Positions 50,411 through 61,958 of a DNA stretch of 64,000 bases are shown here, piece by piece. Made by a program: the position numbers and the translations under genes. The stretch spans positions 60,887,737 through 60,951,736 of the forward strand of contig OZ022505.1 of assembly GCA_963989385.1 (NCBI GenBank). Direction: 5' to 3'. The DNA is from Ctena decussata. Its lineage: Eukaryota; Mollusca; Bivalvia; Lucinida; Lucinidae. Below the pieces are notes generated by a model, which had not been told where the DNA came from, searched no databases, and saw nothing but the letters and a program-made list of their open reading frames with translations. The stretch's first letter is position 1; each line of letters starts with the position of its first letter.

Positions 50411-50419
50411 TTCACAAAA

Positions 50420-50599
50420 TGACATGTGTGCCCTGCAACGCCTCAGATCAGCCTGGCCATAAGCCCAGTCTGATCAGAGTCTTTGCTTTCAGCATAAAGG
50501 TAGCGTAGACTCTGAGCTACCCTTTAAGTGCACATCAAAGACTCTGATCAGACTGAGTATTCGTGTGGCGCACTTGCCATTTTGTTGTGTCCTGGCTCA
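50420..50599. repeat. P1 palindromic MITE, copy 7, truncated
   Basis: CTCAGATCAGCCTGGCCATA and GGTAGCGTAGACTCTGAGCT are present. The left outer end is missing and the right ends TTGTGTCCTGGCTCA. Confidence 0.75.
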
Positions 50600-50606
50600 A
50601 TTATTG

Positions 50607-51376
50607 TTGTCGAGCCCGCTTGCAGTGAGCGAGACAGAGTTGTTACAACTTCAGTTTGGTGTTATGTCCGTGCGTTAGTGTGTGTGTGCGTCCGTACGGG
50701 TTTGTCCGGGCCATAACTTCTACATTTATGCATGGATTTAAAAATAATTTGGCACACTTGTTCTCCTTGATGAGTAGAAGTGCCATTTGAAACATTTGTT
50801 CAGGTAGGTCCAAGGTCAAGGTCACACTTGAAGGTCAAATGATAAAATGGCCATAATTTGAGCTTGTCCGAGCCATAACTTCAACATTTACGAATGGATT
50901 TCAAAAATTTTTGGCTCAATTGTTCTCCTTGATGAGTAGAAGTGCCATTTAGAAAATTTGTTCAAGTAGGTCCAAAGTCAAGGTCACACTTTAAGGTCAA
51001 ATGATAAAATGGTCATAAATTGAGCTTGTCCGAGCCATTACTTCTACATTTATGCATGGATTTCAAAATAATTTGGCACAATTGTTCATCTTGATGAGTG
51101 GAAGTGTCAAGTGACATACATGTTTGGGTAGGTCCAAGGTCAAGGTCACACTTGAAGGTCAGATATTGTAATTGTCATAGATTGAGCTTGTCTGGGTCAT
51201 CACTTCTACTTATTTTCCTGTGAGAAAATTTGGAAAAAGAAGAAGAAATATGCTGGCTAAGCAATTATGTTGTTTGGCTTCTTTCTAGAGTGAAGCAGTT
51301 ACTTAGTCTTGACATACTTATATGTCACTATAGCAACTAGCGGGCTCGACCAGTTGTCCCTGGACAACCTTCTATT
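50607..51376 (+). mobile_element. Tandem-repeat element F
   Basis: The left end TGTCGAGCCCGCTTGCAGTG is followed by GTGTGTGTGCGTCCGTACGG. Four units of about 162 bp begin at the CTTGTCCGAGCCATAACTTC block (50700, 50862, 51023, 51186), each with CCAAGGTCAAGGTCACACTT. The distal end is TAGCGGGCTCGACCAG, then TTGTCCCTGGACAACC. Confidence 0.88.
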
Positions 51377-51597
51377 TAAGCATAGATGCCAATATTGGAA
51401 TGGCAAACAGGAAGTTACAAAAGTTGTCTCCCTTTTTGAAGCTTATGCAGAAGCATGGAGGTATTGATACACCTTAAGATATTCTACAGCTAAGGTGATT
51501 TTAACTGTAATGAGATTCCATAACAGAAAGAAGAAAATTGATATATCAGATGGGCCATTTCTCTCAAAAAATGTGTCTTTGAGTATGTGTACCTATA

Positions 51598-51900
51598 CTC
51601 TGTATCCAAGGCTTCTTCATGCGGACACAAAAGCTCTGATCAGACTGCACGGATGTGCAGGCTGATCTGAGTCTTTGCTGGGCGCATGTCTCAAAAGACT
51701 TTTACATTAGGCACTGCAGCTCTGATCAGACTATAGAGGTGTGCAGGCTGATCTGGGTCTTTGCTGGGCGCACATTTCTTAAGACATTTCTGTTGGGCAT
51801 GGCAGCTCTGATCAGACTGAATAGCTGGGCAGGCTGATCTGAATATTTCTGGGCGCACATTTCATGAGATATGTGGCGCACATTTCATAAGATGTTTTGT
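51598..51900 (+). repeat. P1-derived tandem array
   Basis: CTCTGATCAGACT, CAGGCTGATCTGAGTCTTTG and CTGGGCGCA recur three to four times with a period of about 88 bp. It is only the right arm of P1 amplified in tandem. Confidence 0.8.
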
Positions 51901-52389
51901 TAGGCATGGGGTGGGAAAAAAGGTGCCATATCATTTTCACAGATGGTGAAGACACAGATCAGCCTGCTGATTGTGTGTAAGATCAGCTCAAGAATCCTTT
52001 GACCTATGATGTCTTTTTTGATACGATGATTTAGGACACTGTAATTTTAAGCTCAGGTGAGCAACAAAAGGGTGTCATGACCCTTTTGTTTATCAATATT
52101 TCCACCGGGAAATTTTAGCTTATTCCGAGCTCTGCATACTTTGTACATCAATAAACCATTATTGCGTCCTTGTTCTTGTACAGATTTACTATTGTTATCA
52201 AGGGGCTGTTGTTTATTTGTTATTTATGGGGCATTCATATCAACATTGTACATGTACATGTGAAATTGTTCTTTGTATCTAAAACGTTTGTTGATTATCT
52301 TAATGAAAGCATTTGGATAACCAGGATGACAAGAGTTTAGAATGCGAGTCTAATCATAATTATGCACATAAGAACAGTTGTAGATGAAC

Positions 52390-52682
52390 CAGGCCCCGAG
52401 GTTATAAAACTTTTTTCATGCTCAACTCAGCTGAGCATGAAATTTTACCTGATTATGTATAGCAAATTACTAATAAGTACAGTTGTTTTTGTGCTCAGTT
52501 TAGCTGAGTATGAAATTTTCTCTGCTTATGAATAGGAAAATGCCAACTCCCTGCTTATGAATAGGCCTGCTTATGAATAGGAAAATGCCAACATTAGTTG
52601 GCATTTTCATATTTATCAGCAGAGAAAATGTCATTCTCAGCTGAGTTTAGCACGGAAACAGTTTTATAATCTCCGGGCTAGA
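52390..52682. repeat. P9 inverted-repeat MITE
   Basis: AGGCCCCGAGGTTATAAAAC at the left and GTTTTATAATCTCCGGGCT at the right, with CTCAGCTGAG hairpins near both ends. An inner stretch TGCTTATGAATAGG occurs three times (52546-52590). Confidence 0.75.
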
Positions 52683-52969
52683 CTTTTAAGGATAATTGTT
52701 GCTAAAATAGATGTATATAACAATCCAGTTTTCTGTGTCCATCCATCTAGCTGTCAGCATTAACATCAGCCTTAGTACTGTATTTATTTGGCTGGTTAAT
52801 GGAGATATTTTCCCCTCCAGAAGACCTGAAATATGTAAATCTGTAGTATTAACTATGCAATAAGATGGCTTTTACCCATCCAAACCTCCCAAAAATCTAG
52901 GTTTGTCTAGCTGGATAAATAAGTACAGCAGTTGAGTCCTTTTCTGTGTACTGTATCAATCCTATTTAT

Positions 52970-53330
52970 AACACCAGGGGTGTCGCATTATACGAACTGG
53001 GGTGGGAGGGTGTTATTTGGAACCTAAAGATTAATAAATCAGGCACTGCCAAACTACTTGTAATTAACAGTATGAAGGTGAATGGAAATACTTTCAGATG
53101 AAGCATTTCTATTATTTCCATGTTTTTTGCCTTTCATCTCAAAAGGGGTCAGCTCTTCCCCATTTGAAGAGCTACATTCTCCAGAGAAGCAAACAGGAAT
53201 TCAGGTTGTTCCCCTTCGTAAAACTGATGGAAAACACAGAGGTTAGCAAGTCAGTATAACATAATTTCTTGAAAAGAGGCAGGGGGCATATATAAGAGCA
53301 GGGGCGTTTATTAGGATTAATATGGTAGCT
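52970..53330 (+). repeat. P18/P4 composite repeat, third copy
   Basis: AACACCAGGGGTGTCGCATT at the left, GAAGGTGAATGGAAATACTT inside and GGGGCGTTTATTAGGATTAA at the right. Confidence 0.7.
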
Positions 53331-53833
53331 CTTTGGCGGTCAGCTACTAAATTTGGCATAGGAATCCTTCCTAAGATGGACTATTAGACTGTTTATTGGG
53401 TGCCCTTTTCCAAAGATCTTATGCTGAGCTATTATTAGACTGTGAGTACATGCAACATGCATTATCAAAAAACTTGGCTATGATCTTGACTAATACAAGT
53501 GTTCATCTGAGATGAGACAGTGTAAATGGCTTCTGTTTAACTGTAAATTATACTGAATGAAAAGTGATTGTATAAAATGTGTGGAAAGGCATAGTAGACT
53601 AGTGTATATTTATTTCTGTTCTTGTTAGATGCGTTTTTAATTTTTTGTAGCTTTACTCTTTAGTCTTAGCTTTACAATGTAAGTGCTTTACATCAAAGTC
53701 ACTGTTCAATATAAATTTTGAAATGTTGGATTAGTTTAAGCAATATTTTAATCCTCAAATTTATGTACAACATACAGAAAAATGGATCAGGATTTGATTT
53801 AAAGTCCAAGGCATTTGAGGGCCATCTCCTCAT

Positions 53834-54994
53834 TTTTATATGCCCGTTTGAAAAACGCGACAAATTGTGTTATGGTGCTGGCGGGTGTCTGTCCATCCAT
53901 TAACTTTTCGTTTCCAAATAACTCCTCCGACAGTTTACATTCAAGCTAGCTGAAACTTGGTATATAGTAAGACTATGAGGTGGTCCAGCGCATATCATTT
54001 CAAGATAACTCCTACAGTTTTCATCCCATTAGGCTGAAACTGTATAAATAGTAAGACTAGTGCGTATTGTTTGGAGGTTTTGCTCCCATAGTTTTTAGCT
54101 GAGTTACATTCTTTGAAAAATATAGACTATGGCATTTTTATGGTAATTCTTGTGTGTTCCATAACTAGGTTACTGTTTGGAATGTCATGATGAAACTTGA
54201 CAGCAATATATACGAGTCTAAGAGAGTGTGTCTCGTACAAGAACAGTTGCGCCCTTTTACTTAGTTTTGGAGTTACCTTCCTTTGATTATTTTGTACACC
54301 TCATAGCTAGGTAACCCTAGGAAATATGATGATGAAACTAGATAGTAATATATATTAGGTCAAGATGATATGTCAGATATAAAAACGATTGCTTCCCCTT
54401 AGTTTTGGAGTTATGTCCCTTTGATTAATTTCTAAAGCTGTTCTTGTGCAAGCCATAACTAAGTAACCGTATGGAATAATGTCATGAAAATATGTTGCAA
54501 TGTGTATGACGCTAAGACAGTTTGTTTTATGTAAGAATAATTGCTTCTCCTTACTTATTTTTGGAGTTACGTCCTTTTGATTAATTTCTAAGGCAGTTTC
54601 TTGTGCAAGCCATAACTAGGTAAACGTATAGAATATCTTGATGAATGAAACTTTATAGCAATAATAATTAGGTTGAGATGGTGTTTTTTTATATGAGAAT
54701 AATTGCTTTCCCTTACTTATTTGGACTAATGTTCCTTTGATTAAATTCTACAGCTGTATCTTGTGCAAGCCATAACTAGGTAACCGTATGGAATATCTTG
54801 ATGAAACTATATAGCAATGTGTATTAGGTTGAGATGGTGTGTTTTATATAAGAATAATTGCTGCCCCTGCCTTATTTTTGGAGTTACATCCCTTTGAATA
54901 GGTTTTAAGGCTATTCTTGTGCGAACCCAAACTAGGTTGGGCTGAAACGTACACAGAAATGGGCATATATTGCCCCGCTTGCGGTAATCTTGTT
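53834..54994 (+). mobile_element. Tandem-repeat element G
   Basis: The left end TATATGCCCGTTTGAAAAAC is followed by GTGTCTGTCCATCC. Six or so diverged units of about 160 bp contain GCAAGCCATAACTAGGTAAC and TTTTGGAGTTACGTCC forms. The distal end is GGGCATATATTGCCCCGCTT, then GCGGTAATCTTG. It is akin to element D. Confidence 0.8.
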
Positions 54995-55047
54995 GATGAT
55001 ATCTAATTTCAAGCCTGGCTTTAAATTGATCTGTGGTCATGACCTTA

Positions 55048-55260
55048 AGGTTAATGGATACACCTTAATGTTTTACTGCCATTTTTCAAAGGGAATTAAC
55101 TTTTGTGACTTTGTTTTTGCTTCTCTGGATAACATAGCCCTTCCAAAATAGGGTTCACTCTTAAGGAAAGAATTAGCTCCCAGACAAGCAAGTTCTTTCC
55201 TTTAAGAGATGACCCCATTGAGAAGGGAATTTCTTCTTCTGAAAGTGTACCCATTTCCCT
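55048..55260. repeat. P4 hairpin MITE
   Basis: ACACCTTAATGTTTTACTGC, then TCACTCTTAAGGAAAGAATT and the inverse GTTCTTTCCTTTAAGAGATG, ending GAAAGTGTACCCATTTCCC. Confidence 0.8.
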
Positions 55261-55454
55261 TGATATTGTTAGAGAAATGCCATGAGGGCTATAGCATTGC
55301 CGAGGGATGCTGAACAGGGATTATGAGGAATGGATTTTTCTTTGCGAATCTTAAAGCCATGATAGATTCTTTTTCTTACATACCTTTTGATTTACAATGT
55401 TTGATTTAAATGCAGAACTTGCTAAAATTCCTTATTTTAGCATTTTAACTGTTT

Positions 55455-55795
55455 CTATTGGAGGTGACTGGGCTAACTATAAGGGGAAGCAACTCTGCCA
55501 TTTTCAATTTTTGGTTCCCTTCTCAAGGGCATCAACTTGTTAAAAAAATGAACTTCAAAATATTTTCTTCGAGAGTTGACCCCCTTTGGAAGGGCTCCTA
55601 TTGGAGCAAAATTCTTTTCTTACGAATAGATGCCCCTTTTATAAGGGCTTCTCTTGGAGCAGATTCTTTTCTTAAAGTTAGACTCCCTTTTGGAAGGGGC
55701 TATGTCACTTAAGGAAGGAAACAGGAAGTCACAAAATTTGTTTCCCTTTGAAAAAAAATGGCAGATAAACACGGGGTATACCCATTCACCTAGCC
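55455..55795. repeat. P4 MITE with enlarged centre
   Basis: GTGACTGGGCTAACTATAAG at the left and GGGTATACCCATTCACCTAG at the right. The centre has three GGAAGGGCT.CTATTGGAGC-type repeats, so it is longer than other P4 copies. Confidence 0.7.
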
Positions 55796-56444
55796 AACGC
55801 ATCAATAACCATTACTTGCTTTTTTGACTATACATTATCATCTTGTTACTTGTAGAAAATCTTTTCACCAAATGTGCTTCAGTTAATGAATATTTATACT
55901 CTATGTTTATTTCTGTTCTGTATTAGATACTCTATGTTTATTTCTATTTTGTATTAGATACTCTATGTTTATCTCTTTTCTGTAGTTTTAGATTTCCACA
56001 GAAAAAAACATTATAGTCCTACTTATATTTTCAGTCACTATTTTCACTTGCTTTAAAGAATTATTTACAATAAACTCACTTAGACTCATTGAAAAGAGAA
56101 AAAAAAGCTTGTTTCATGATGAGTTAGTCTGGAAGCACATACATTGTATGGCCTTGAAGAGCAGAATTGATCCGAAGCTGAAGTTTTCTATAAGAATTAT
56201 TTTGCAAATTATAAGTTGATCGACAGTTATGCCAAAATCTTGAGCATTGTCAAACTATCCATATATACAGTATTCATTGTTTAGACATTTTGGAGGGAAA
56301 GGATGTCGAGATTATGTCTACATTTATTTTGAGATTATATCTGTTTATTTTACAATATCATGCTACATTTAAGTCATGAGATGAAAAAAGCTGGTCTTTC
56401 TTTAATATGTCAACTATATAGCTTTATATTCTGACAGGAACCCC

Positions 56445-56620
56445 GGTAGCTCAATAGTGTTAGTGCTGACCTGCCGATATAGTGATCCTGGTTTTGATTC
56501 CCGCTTGAAGCCGAAATCCTTCCAACCGCAAACGGGGTTCCATTGCACACAGCCTTACATTATCACTCTCTTCTCAGCCTGAAATGCTGTTGGAAAGGAC
56601 ATAAATTGCAAAACATCCAT
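56445..56620 (+). mobile_element. SINE-B, best tRNA-like head
   Basis: CGGTAGCTCAATAGTGTTAG (A box) and GGTTTTGATTCCC (B box), then GGGGTTCCATTGCACACAGC and the tail AATTGCAAAACATCC. Confidence 0.8.
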
Positions 56621-56700
56621 TCATCTATCATACTCTGATTTAAATTTCGAGACAACCTCCATTCATCTATCATACTCTGATTTAAATTTCGAGACAACCT
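56617..56700. repeat. Perfect 42-bp tandem duplication
   Basis: A unit starting CCATTCATCTATCATACTCT is found at 56617-56658 and 56659-56700 without difference. It starts in the SINE-B tail. Confidence 0.95.
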
Positions 56701-56751
56701 ATCTGAAATGCATATTCAGACATCTCACACTCTGACAGTCTTTCAATATAG

Positions 56752-56982
56752 GATGAGCAGGTGAATAAACTCTGCCATTTTCATTGTTGCCTTCCTTCTC
56801 GGTTGGGGTCAACTCTTCAAGGAAAGAATTTGCTCCCTTTAGGAGCAAATTCTTCCCTTTATGAGTAGACCCCATTTTGGATGGGATTCTTCATCTTGGG
56901 AAGCATACAAGAAGTCATAAAAGTTGTTCCCCTTTGAAGAAATAAAGGGAAAACATGGAGGTGTACCCATTCACTTGTAACA
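56752..56982. repeat. P4 hairpin MITE
   Basis: Core hairpin TTTGCTCCCTTTAGGAGCAA, with AAACTCTGCCATTTTCATTG at the left and GAGGTGTACCCATTCACTTG at the right. Confidence 0.85.
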
Positions 56983-57589
56983 ATGAACTATGCATTTTCT
57001 AGGCAGACTGAACTGTTCAAGCTAGTCAGAGCATGCAGAGGTTGCACATGAATTAAATAGGAACTGTCAGAGGCCAGGTCGTACCAATGAAACCTGCTGG
57101 TGCAATGGAAGCCAAATATCTCAACATAGTCCAACGTTTTCTCTTTTATTTACAGAAGTTTTTGCTTTATTTACAGAAACGTTTGCTTGCTTTGCATTGT
57201 TTATTTACATTTTTCAGTTTTCTTTGCTTTTGTGAAATCAGTAGATTTGATATCACCAAATCAGTCAGAGAACTGTAACAGTTAATCTTACATTGTCCAG
57301 AACATCTTCATTCCTACAACTCAAAAATATAAGGCAGACTGAAATCTATGACTGCCTGTGCATACAGTATAAATCCAGATTACGGCCCATTTATCAAACA
57401 TTGTTTGTCAACAAGAAAATGTCATTTCATTTGAAGCTCTCCTTATACAGATGTAAGTGAATCTCGCCTTTTGGAAAGCTTTAATTTAGTCATTTATGTC
57501 TTTACACAGCTGTACATTTTTCAGTAGCATAATTTCAAGGGTAACAACCAAATCATCAGCATGTGGCTAATTGAGCTGTGATGCTCATA

Positions 57590-57803
57590 ATGTGAATGGG
57601 TACACTTTCAGGGGAAGCAATTCTTCAAATTTTAACTCTTAAAGGAAAGAATTTGCTCCACTAGGAGCAAATTCTTACCTTTAAGAGTTGACTCCCTTTT
57701 AGAAGGGTTTCCTTATCCAGGAAAGCAAACAGGAAGTCACAAAAGTTGCCTCCCTCTGAAAGAAATGGCTGCAAAAACTTGGCAGTGTACCTATACACCT
57801 GAT
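57590..57803. repeat. P4 hairpin MITE, reference copy
   Basis: TGAATGGGTACACTTTCAGG at the left, core TTTGCTCCACTAGGAGCAAA inside AACTCTTAAAGGAAAG and its inverse, right part GCAAACAGGAAGTCACAAAA. It is used here to recognise the split copy at 530/10855. Confidence 0.88.
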
Positions 57804-57939
57804 TAGCACATTTTGCATTAGTGAACAGCAAAATGTGAATCGAAATTAAAAACCAAAAAACAGTTTTGTTATTATTTGAAACAGAACTTGTACTTCATTT
57901 ATTCAACCCCCACAGGGGCAACAGCTATTTCCAAACCTT

Positions 57940-58203
57940 GCCGGGCCAAGTAGCGCAATCGGTAGGGCACCTGACTCGTAAGTCAGAGGTCCTGGGTTTG
58001 AAACCCGGTCTGGCCACATACATTCGTTTCTCCTTCCGCTGATTCAAGAAGGGCAGTTGTCAGTTACTGGTGAAAGTATGTGCACTTAGTACTGGTTAAC
58101 CGCTTAGGAGGTCTAAGCCTGCCCAGGAATAGTGTGGTTAGGTTAACTGACCATCCCGACATGACCATAGTTGTTTACCGTGGACGTTAATCAATCAATC
58201 AAT
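57940..58203 (+). mobile_element. SINE-A, tRNA-derived, with 12-bp target duplication
   Basis: The head (57940-58016) folds as a tRNA: acceptor GCCGGGC pairs with GTCTGGC, the A box is TAGCGCAATCGGTAGGG and the B box is GGTTTGAAACC. The anticodon stem CTGAC/GTCAG leaves a six-base loop TCGTAA, so it is not a normal tRNA. An unrelated body of about 170 bp follows, ending TTAATCAATCAATCAAT. ATTTCCAAACCT flanks both sides (57927-57938, 58204-58215). Confidence 0.9.
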
Positions 58204-58794
58204 ATTTCCAAACCTGTGCTGTCAACTGAACCAGTCTGTTACCATTTATGCAACAAGACCTATCCACATACAGGATAACTGGCGCGACACTGGCCTGCCT
58301 GTCACACTGAAAATTCAACTAAAATATCCAGTACCAATGCCACTAGCGGTGACAATAAAAGCTCTTCCTGTACTGAGATGGTCAACAGCAGTATTGTTGT
58401 TAATGTGCTGTTGACCAATTTCTCCGTCAGCCCAGATCGGTCAACAGCACAGGTAAGTAAGTAGGTATTACCCCCCGAGGTTCCTTGCTGATGATGTAGG
58501 TTAAGGGTGTAGTTGCTTTACAGATAGTTGATAAACATAACTAGCTGATGGTGTAGTTGCTTTACATAACTAGAGAATTATTTTTTCGAGTGATTTGTGT
58601 TTGTTCATGCCAGCATGACAATATTATTGTAATTTAAGAATCATCAGAAAAGTAATAAATTTTATACATCAGTGGTTTTGGTAAAAAGCTGTTCATTTAA
58701 AACCAGCAAAAAGTTTCAATACAGAGACACAGTGCAAACACACAGATCTGGTTTCACCCCTATGTAAATACAAGGGCTGTTACTAAACAAAAAA

Positions 58795-59060
58795 GAGCTG
58801 TTATGTTACGAAACGAAAAGAAGTCATAGTTTCCAAATGAACTGTTCATCGTGACTAGACAAATTTGTTTAGCCACGATGACCAGGTTGTTTGGGAACTA
58901 TGACTCTTTCTTGGGAACTATGACTACACGAAAAAGAGCTATTATAAAATAAGTCATAGTTCCCAAATGATCTGGTCATTGTGGCCAAACAAATTTGTTT
59001 AGATACGATGACCAGGTCATTTTGGAACTATCCCTCTTTCTTGTTTGTTAATAGCTCTTA
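58795..59060. repeat. P14 tandem pair of palindromes
   Basis: AGTCATAGTTTCCAAATGAA ... GGTTGTTTGGGAACTATGAC, then the same hairpin again from AAGTCATAGTTCCCAAATGA to AGGTCATTTTGGAACTATCC. Each has the centre ACAAATTTGTTTAG. The outer ends AAAGAGCT and AGCTCTT are inverted. Confidence 0.85.
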
Positions 59061-59117
59061 TTGTAATTTCGTAATATCTTTGAAAACATTGTTAACCAGG
59101 TGCGAGTTAGGATGTCC

Positions 59118-59300
59118 GGGAACACCTTAATGTACTGCCATCTTTTACATACATGTATAGAAACAACTATTGTGACTTCCTGTTTGCTTCCCTGGATAAC
59201 CAAGTTCTTCCAAAATGGGATCTACTCTTAAAGAATTTGCTCCTACATGTAAATGAGCCAAGTCTTTAAGAAATGAACCCCCATAATGGCCACTGAAAGG
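59118..59300. repeat. P4 MITE, decayed
   Basis: GGAACACCTTAATGTACTGC, GTGACTTCCTGTTTGCTTCC and GGGATCTACTCTTAAAGAAT are the family blocks. Confidence 0.7.
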
Positions 59301-59339
59301 AGAGTCAACTAGAACAGTCAGAAAATCTGACTACACCAC

Positions 59340-60250
59340 CGCTTTAGCGCTTCCAGTGCATAAATCCTTCATGAAGAAAACAAAACATCCCACAAAACAA
59401 GTCATAGTCAATTCAGATAACAAATATTAACTTTCTACCTTGAACAGAAATCTGTTTAAGGAGGGAAAGATCAGTGAACAAATACGGGGAAGAACAAACA
59501 GGAAACCATGGTTCTCTATCCCACAATACAATCTGTTGTCAACCTGTATACCAAATATACACTTTCTGTCTTAAATATTTATTGAGATACCTTTGACAAA
59601 ATAGTGTGGAGAGAGAGAAAAGGAAAGAACAGAGGGCCTGATCTCAATCCCACGATACAACCAGTCATTGTTAACTCATAAACAAAATATTAACCTTCTA
59701 CCTTGAACAGTGCCTGAAAAATCTTTTACGAAAAATTACAGTACTGAATGCATGAAGAGAAGGAAAAGTGAACAAAGACCAAACAGGAGAAAGCCGATTC
59801 TCTCCAAGGATACAACTTGTCCCTGTCAACCTGCATACCAAATATGAACTTTCTATCTTAAACATTTGTGGAGATACCTTTGACAAAATAGTGTGGAAAG
59901 AAAGAAAACGGAAAAGAGGAGAAGAGAGCCTGCTATCAATCCCACAATACATTATCAACTCATAAACCAAATATTAACAGTAATTGAAAAATCTTTTATG
60001 AAAAATTACTGTACTGAATGCATGGAGAAAGCCGGTTCTCTATCCCATGATATAACTTGTCACTGTCAACCAGGGGCCAGCCTAGAGGGAGAAATGGAAG
60101 AAATAGTCTTCCTAAGCTGACTGACCTCTCCCTATTTTGAGCTGAGGGAGAAGTCAAAATGTATAAAACAGAGAAAATCCAAAATTGGGATAAAACTTCT
60201 CTCTGAAATTCAGACAATGACACAAAACTTCTCCCTGTCTATGAACCCTA
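59340..60250. repeat. Degenerate about 240-bp tandem repeat
   Basis: AAGCCGATTCTCT/AAGCCGGTTCTCTATCCCA, ATACAACTTGTC, GTCAACCTG.ATACCAAATAT and ACCTTTGACAAAATAGTGTG recur about three to four times. The short open frames here follow the repeat and are not counted as genes. Confidence 0.6.
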
Positions 60251-60699
60251 GGCTGACCCCTTTCAGCTGGGAGACAACTTCTGAGACTCCTTGTTTGCTT
60301 TCCTGGACATTGAACCCCTTCTAAAAGGGAGCATTACTCTCAAAGGAAGATGGCTTCTAGACCTTATACCCCCATTCCACTGGGCTGCCTTCATGATGAT
60401 CATGGCACTTCTTCAAAATATTCTAAATTGCCATGCAAGTATCAACAGGTGCCCAAACTTGCCACTTATGCACTTCCAGTATGCTTCCAATACATTTCTA
60501 ATACCATTTTGCTACACTGGTCACGATGCTGTCATGGTGGTGTCACGCTTCTGCCGCACTTGAGCCCCTGCCAACAGCCCCCAAGGGCACTTCTACTACA
60601 CTGCCACTACCGCAAAGGATAAAAATTAATACCAATACCTCACATCTGTGGAAGTACATGTATAAAGGAAATTTACCAAAGGGTAAAGGAGATTTAGCC

Positions 60700-61278
60700 A
60701 AGAACATCTCAATTTCTATGCCTTTGACCTTGACCTATAGGTTATGACCAGGGATGCGGATGGTGCTGAATTAAATTTTGAACCAATTTCTATCATAATA
60801 CCAAATATAATTCTAATCGATCAAAGGATTTAGAAACTATGAGATCTTAAAAACTTTAACATAAAACTTAAACATAATTTTTTTAAGTCTGTGACCTTGA
60901 CCTATGGGTCATGACCAGGGGAGGGGATGGTGCAGAATAAAATTTTGGACCAATATCTATCATCATACTAAATATAATTAAAAACACGTCAAGGGTTTAG
61001 GAACTATGATATTTTAAAAACTTTAACGTAAAACTTAAACATAAAATTATTAAGTCTGTGACCTTGACCTATAGGTCATGACCATGAGTGGGGATAGTGT
61101 AGAATAAAATTTTGACCAATATCTATCATCCTACCAAATATAATTCAAATTGATCAAAGGGTTTAGGCACTATGATATTTTAAAAACTTTTACGTACAAT
61201 TTGCTAATGCAGACGCCACCACTAACGCTTACATCAATGCCGACGCCGGGGGGTAGTATTTCGTTCAGGCGAGCTAAA
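60700..61278 (-). mobile_element. Tandem-repeat element H, partial, inverted
   Basis: Three units of about 166 bp carry GTGACCTTGACCTATAGGTC (near 60726, 60892, 61057). The right end GACGCCGGGGGGTAGTATTT, then AGGCGAGCTAAAAAT, is the inverse of a TTTTTAGCTCGCCT terminus as in elements A and B. The left end is not clear. Confidence 0.75.
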
Positions 61279-61309
61279 AATGCAAATCTCAATAATTTTT
61301 GGTCATACT

Positions 61310-61500
61310 GGAGTTGAATTTGCAAACAGCATAGATCGAGATGAAGCTGCCCATCGTTGGCTGCCGCATCTATGTCTACCCTGTTTGCCGTCTAGTCCAG
61401 TCTTTGAATATTCAGTATGATACAGCTTTGACACAATAGTTTAAGAAATTTTGCAGACGTAAATTTTGTTGTCTGCTTTTTTGGCGCTTTAAGGGCTAAG
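61310..61500. repeat. P3-type MITE near FBXO22-like stop
   Basis: TTGCAAACAGCATAGATCGA, then TTTGCAGACGTAAATTTTGT and TTTAAGGGCTAAG. It ends about 38 bp from the stop codon of the minus-strand gene. Confidence 0.7.
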
Positions 61501-61537
61501 AGACTGCACAATTGTTTCGGAATTCTATTCAAACCCC

Positions 61538-61958
61538 TTATCGTGAGCTCTGTATCTGTGTTGGTTCAAGGATGGACACCAGTGTCAGGATGGTAGTGTA
61601 TCCATGAAACATTTTTGGAGAGTTTGTTTTCATTTGATCCATACCACCTGCAGCACTGTTAGGAAAACAATCAAATCCCACTTCTCCATTTCCAAAAAAT
61701 CCAATTATAGGAGTGTTTGGAAAATACTTCTTGAAAATTGACGTCTCCACATCTTCTTTGTTGTACATTCCATTTCCGCGACCCACACAAGCAAACATAA
61801 ATGCAAAACTGTTCTTTTCTGATAGGCCACTGTTTTTCAGTCTTTGTACCTCCTTTTCAAAAGATTCCTCTGTCTGAACAGTCTCCCTAGCTACAATTGT
61901 TGCCACCTTAACCTTTTTCCCACTAAAAGCAACACACATCAGAGAAGGGAATGGCTCA
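61538..61958 (-). CDS. FBXO22: FBXO22-like last exon with stop codon
   Basis: 421 bases, entered at phase 2 (AG/T = Ser) and ending in TAA. It carries the conserved Cys/Gly-rich segment FACVGRGNGMY and GNGEVGFDCF. The 726-base intron upstream contains a SINE-B copy and a TTAA-type MITE. Confidence 0.8.

Noticed and set aside
49679..50508. Open frames of 64-128 codons in the 28-bp array
   Set aside because: They follow the repeat length and differ only by frame. The amino acid pattern is a by-product of the tandem repeat.
57940..58016. Possible functional tRNA gene
   Set aside because: The anticodon stem leaves a six-base loop, and the unit is followed by a SINE body, ATCA tail and a target duplication, so it is the head of a SINE.
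59340..60250. Several overlapping 65-90-codon frames on both strands
   Set aside because: They coincide with a degenerate about 240-bp tandem repeat and are not conserved between units.
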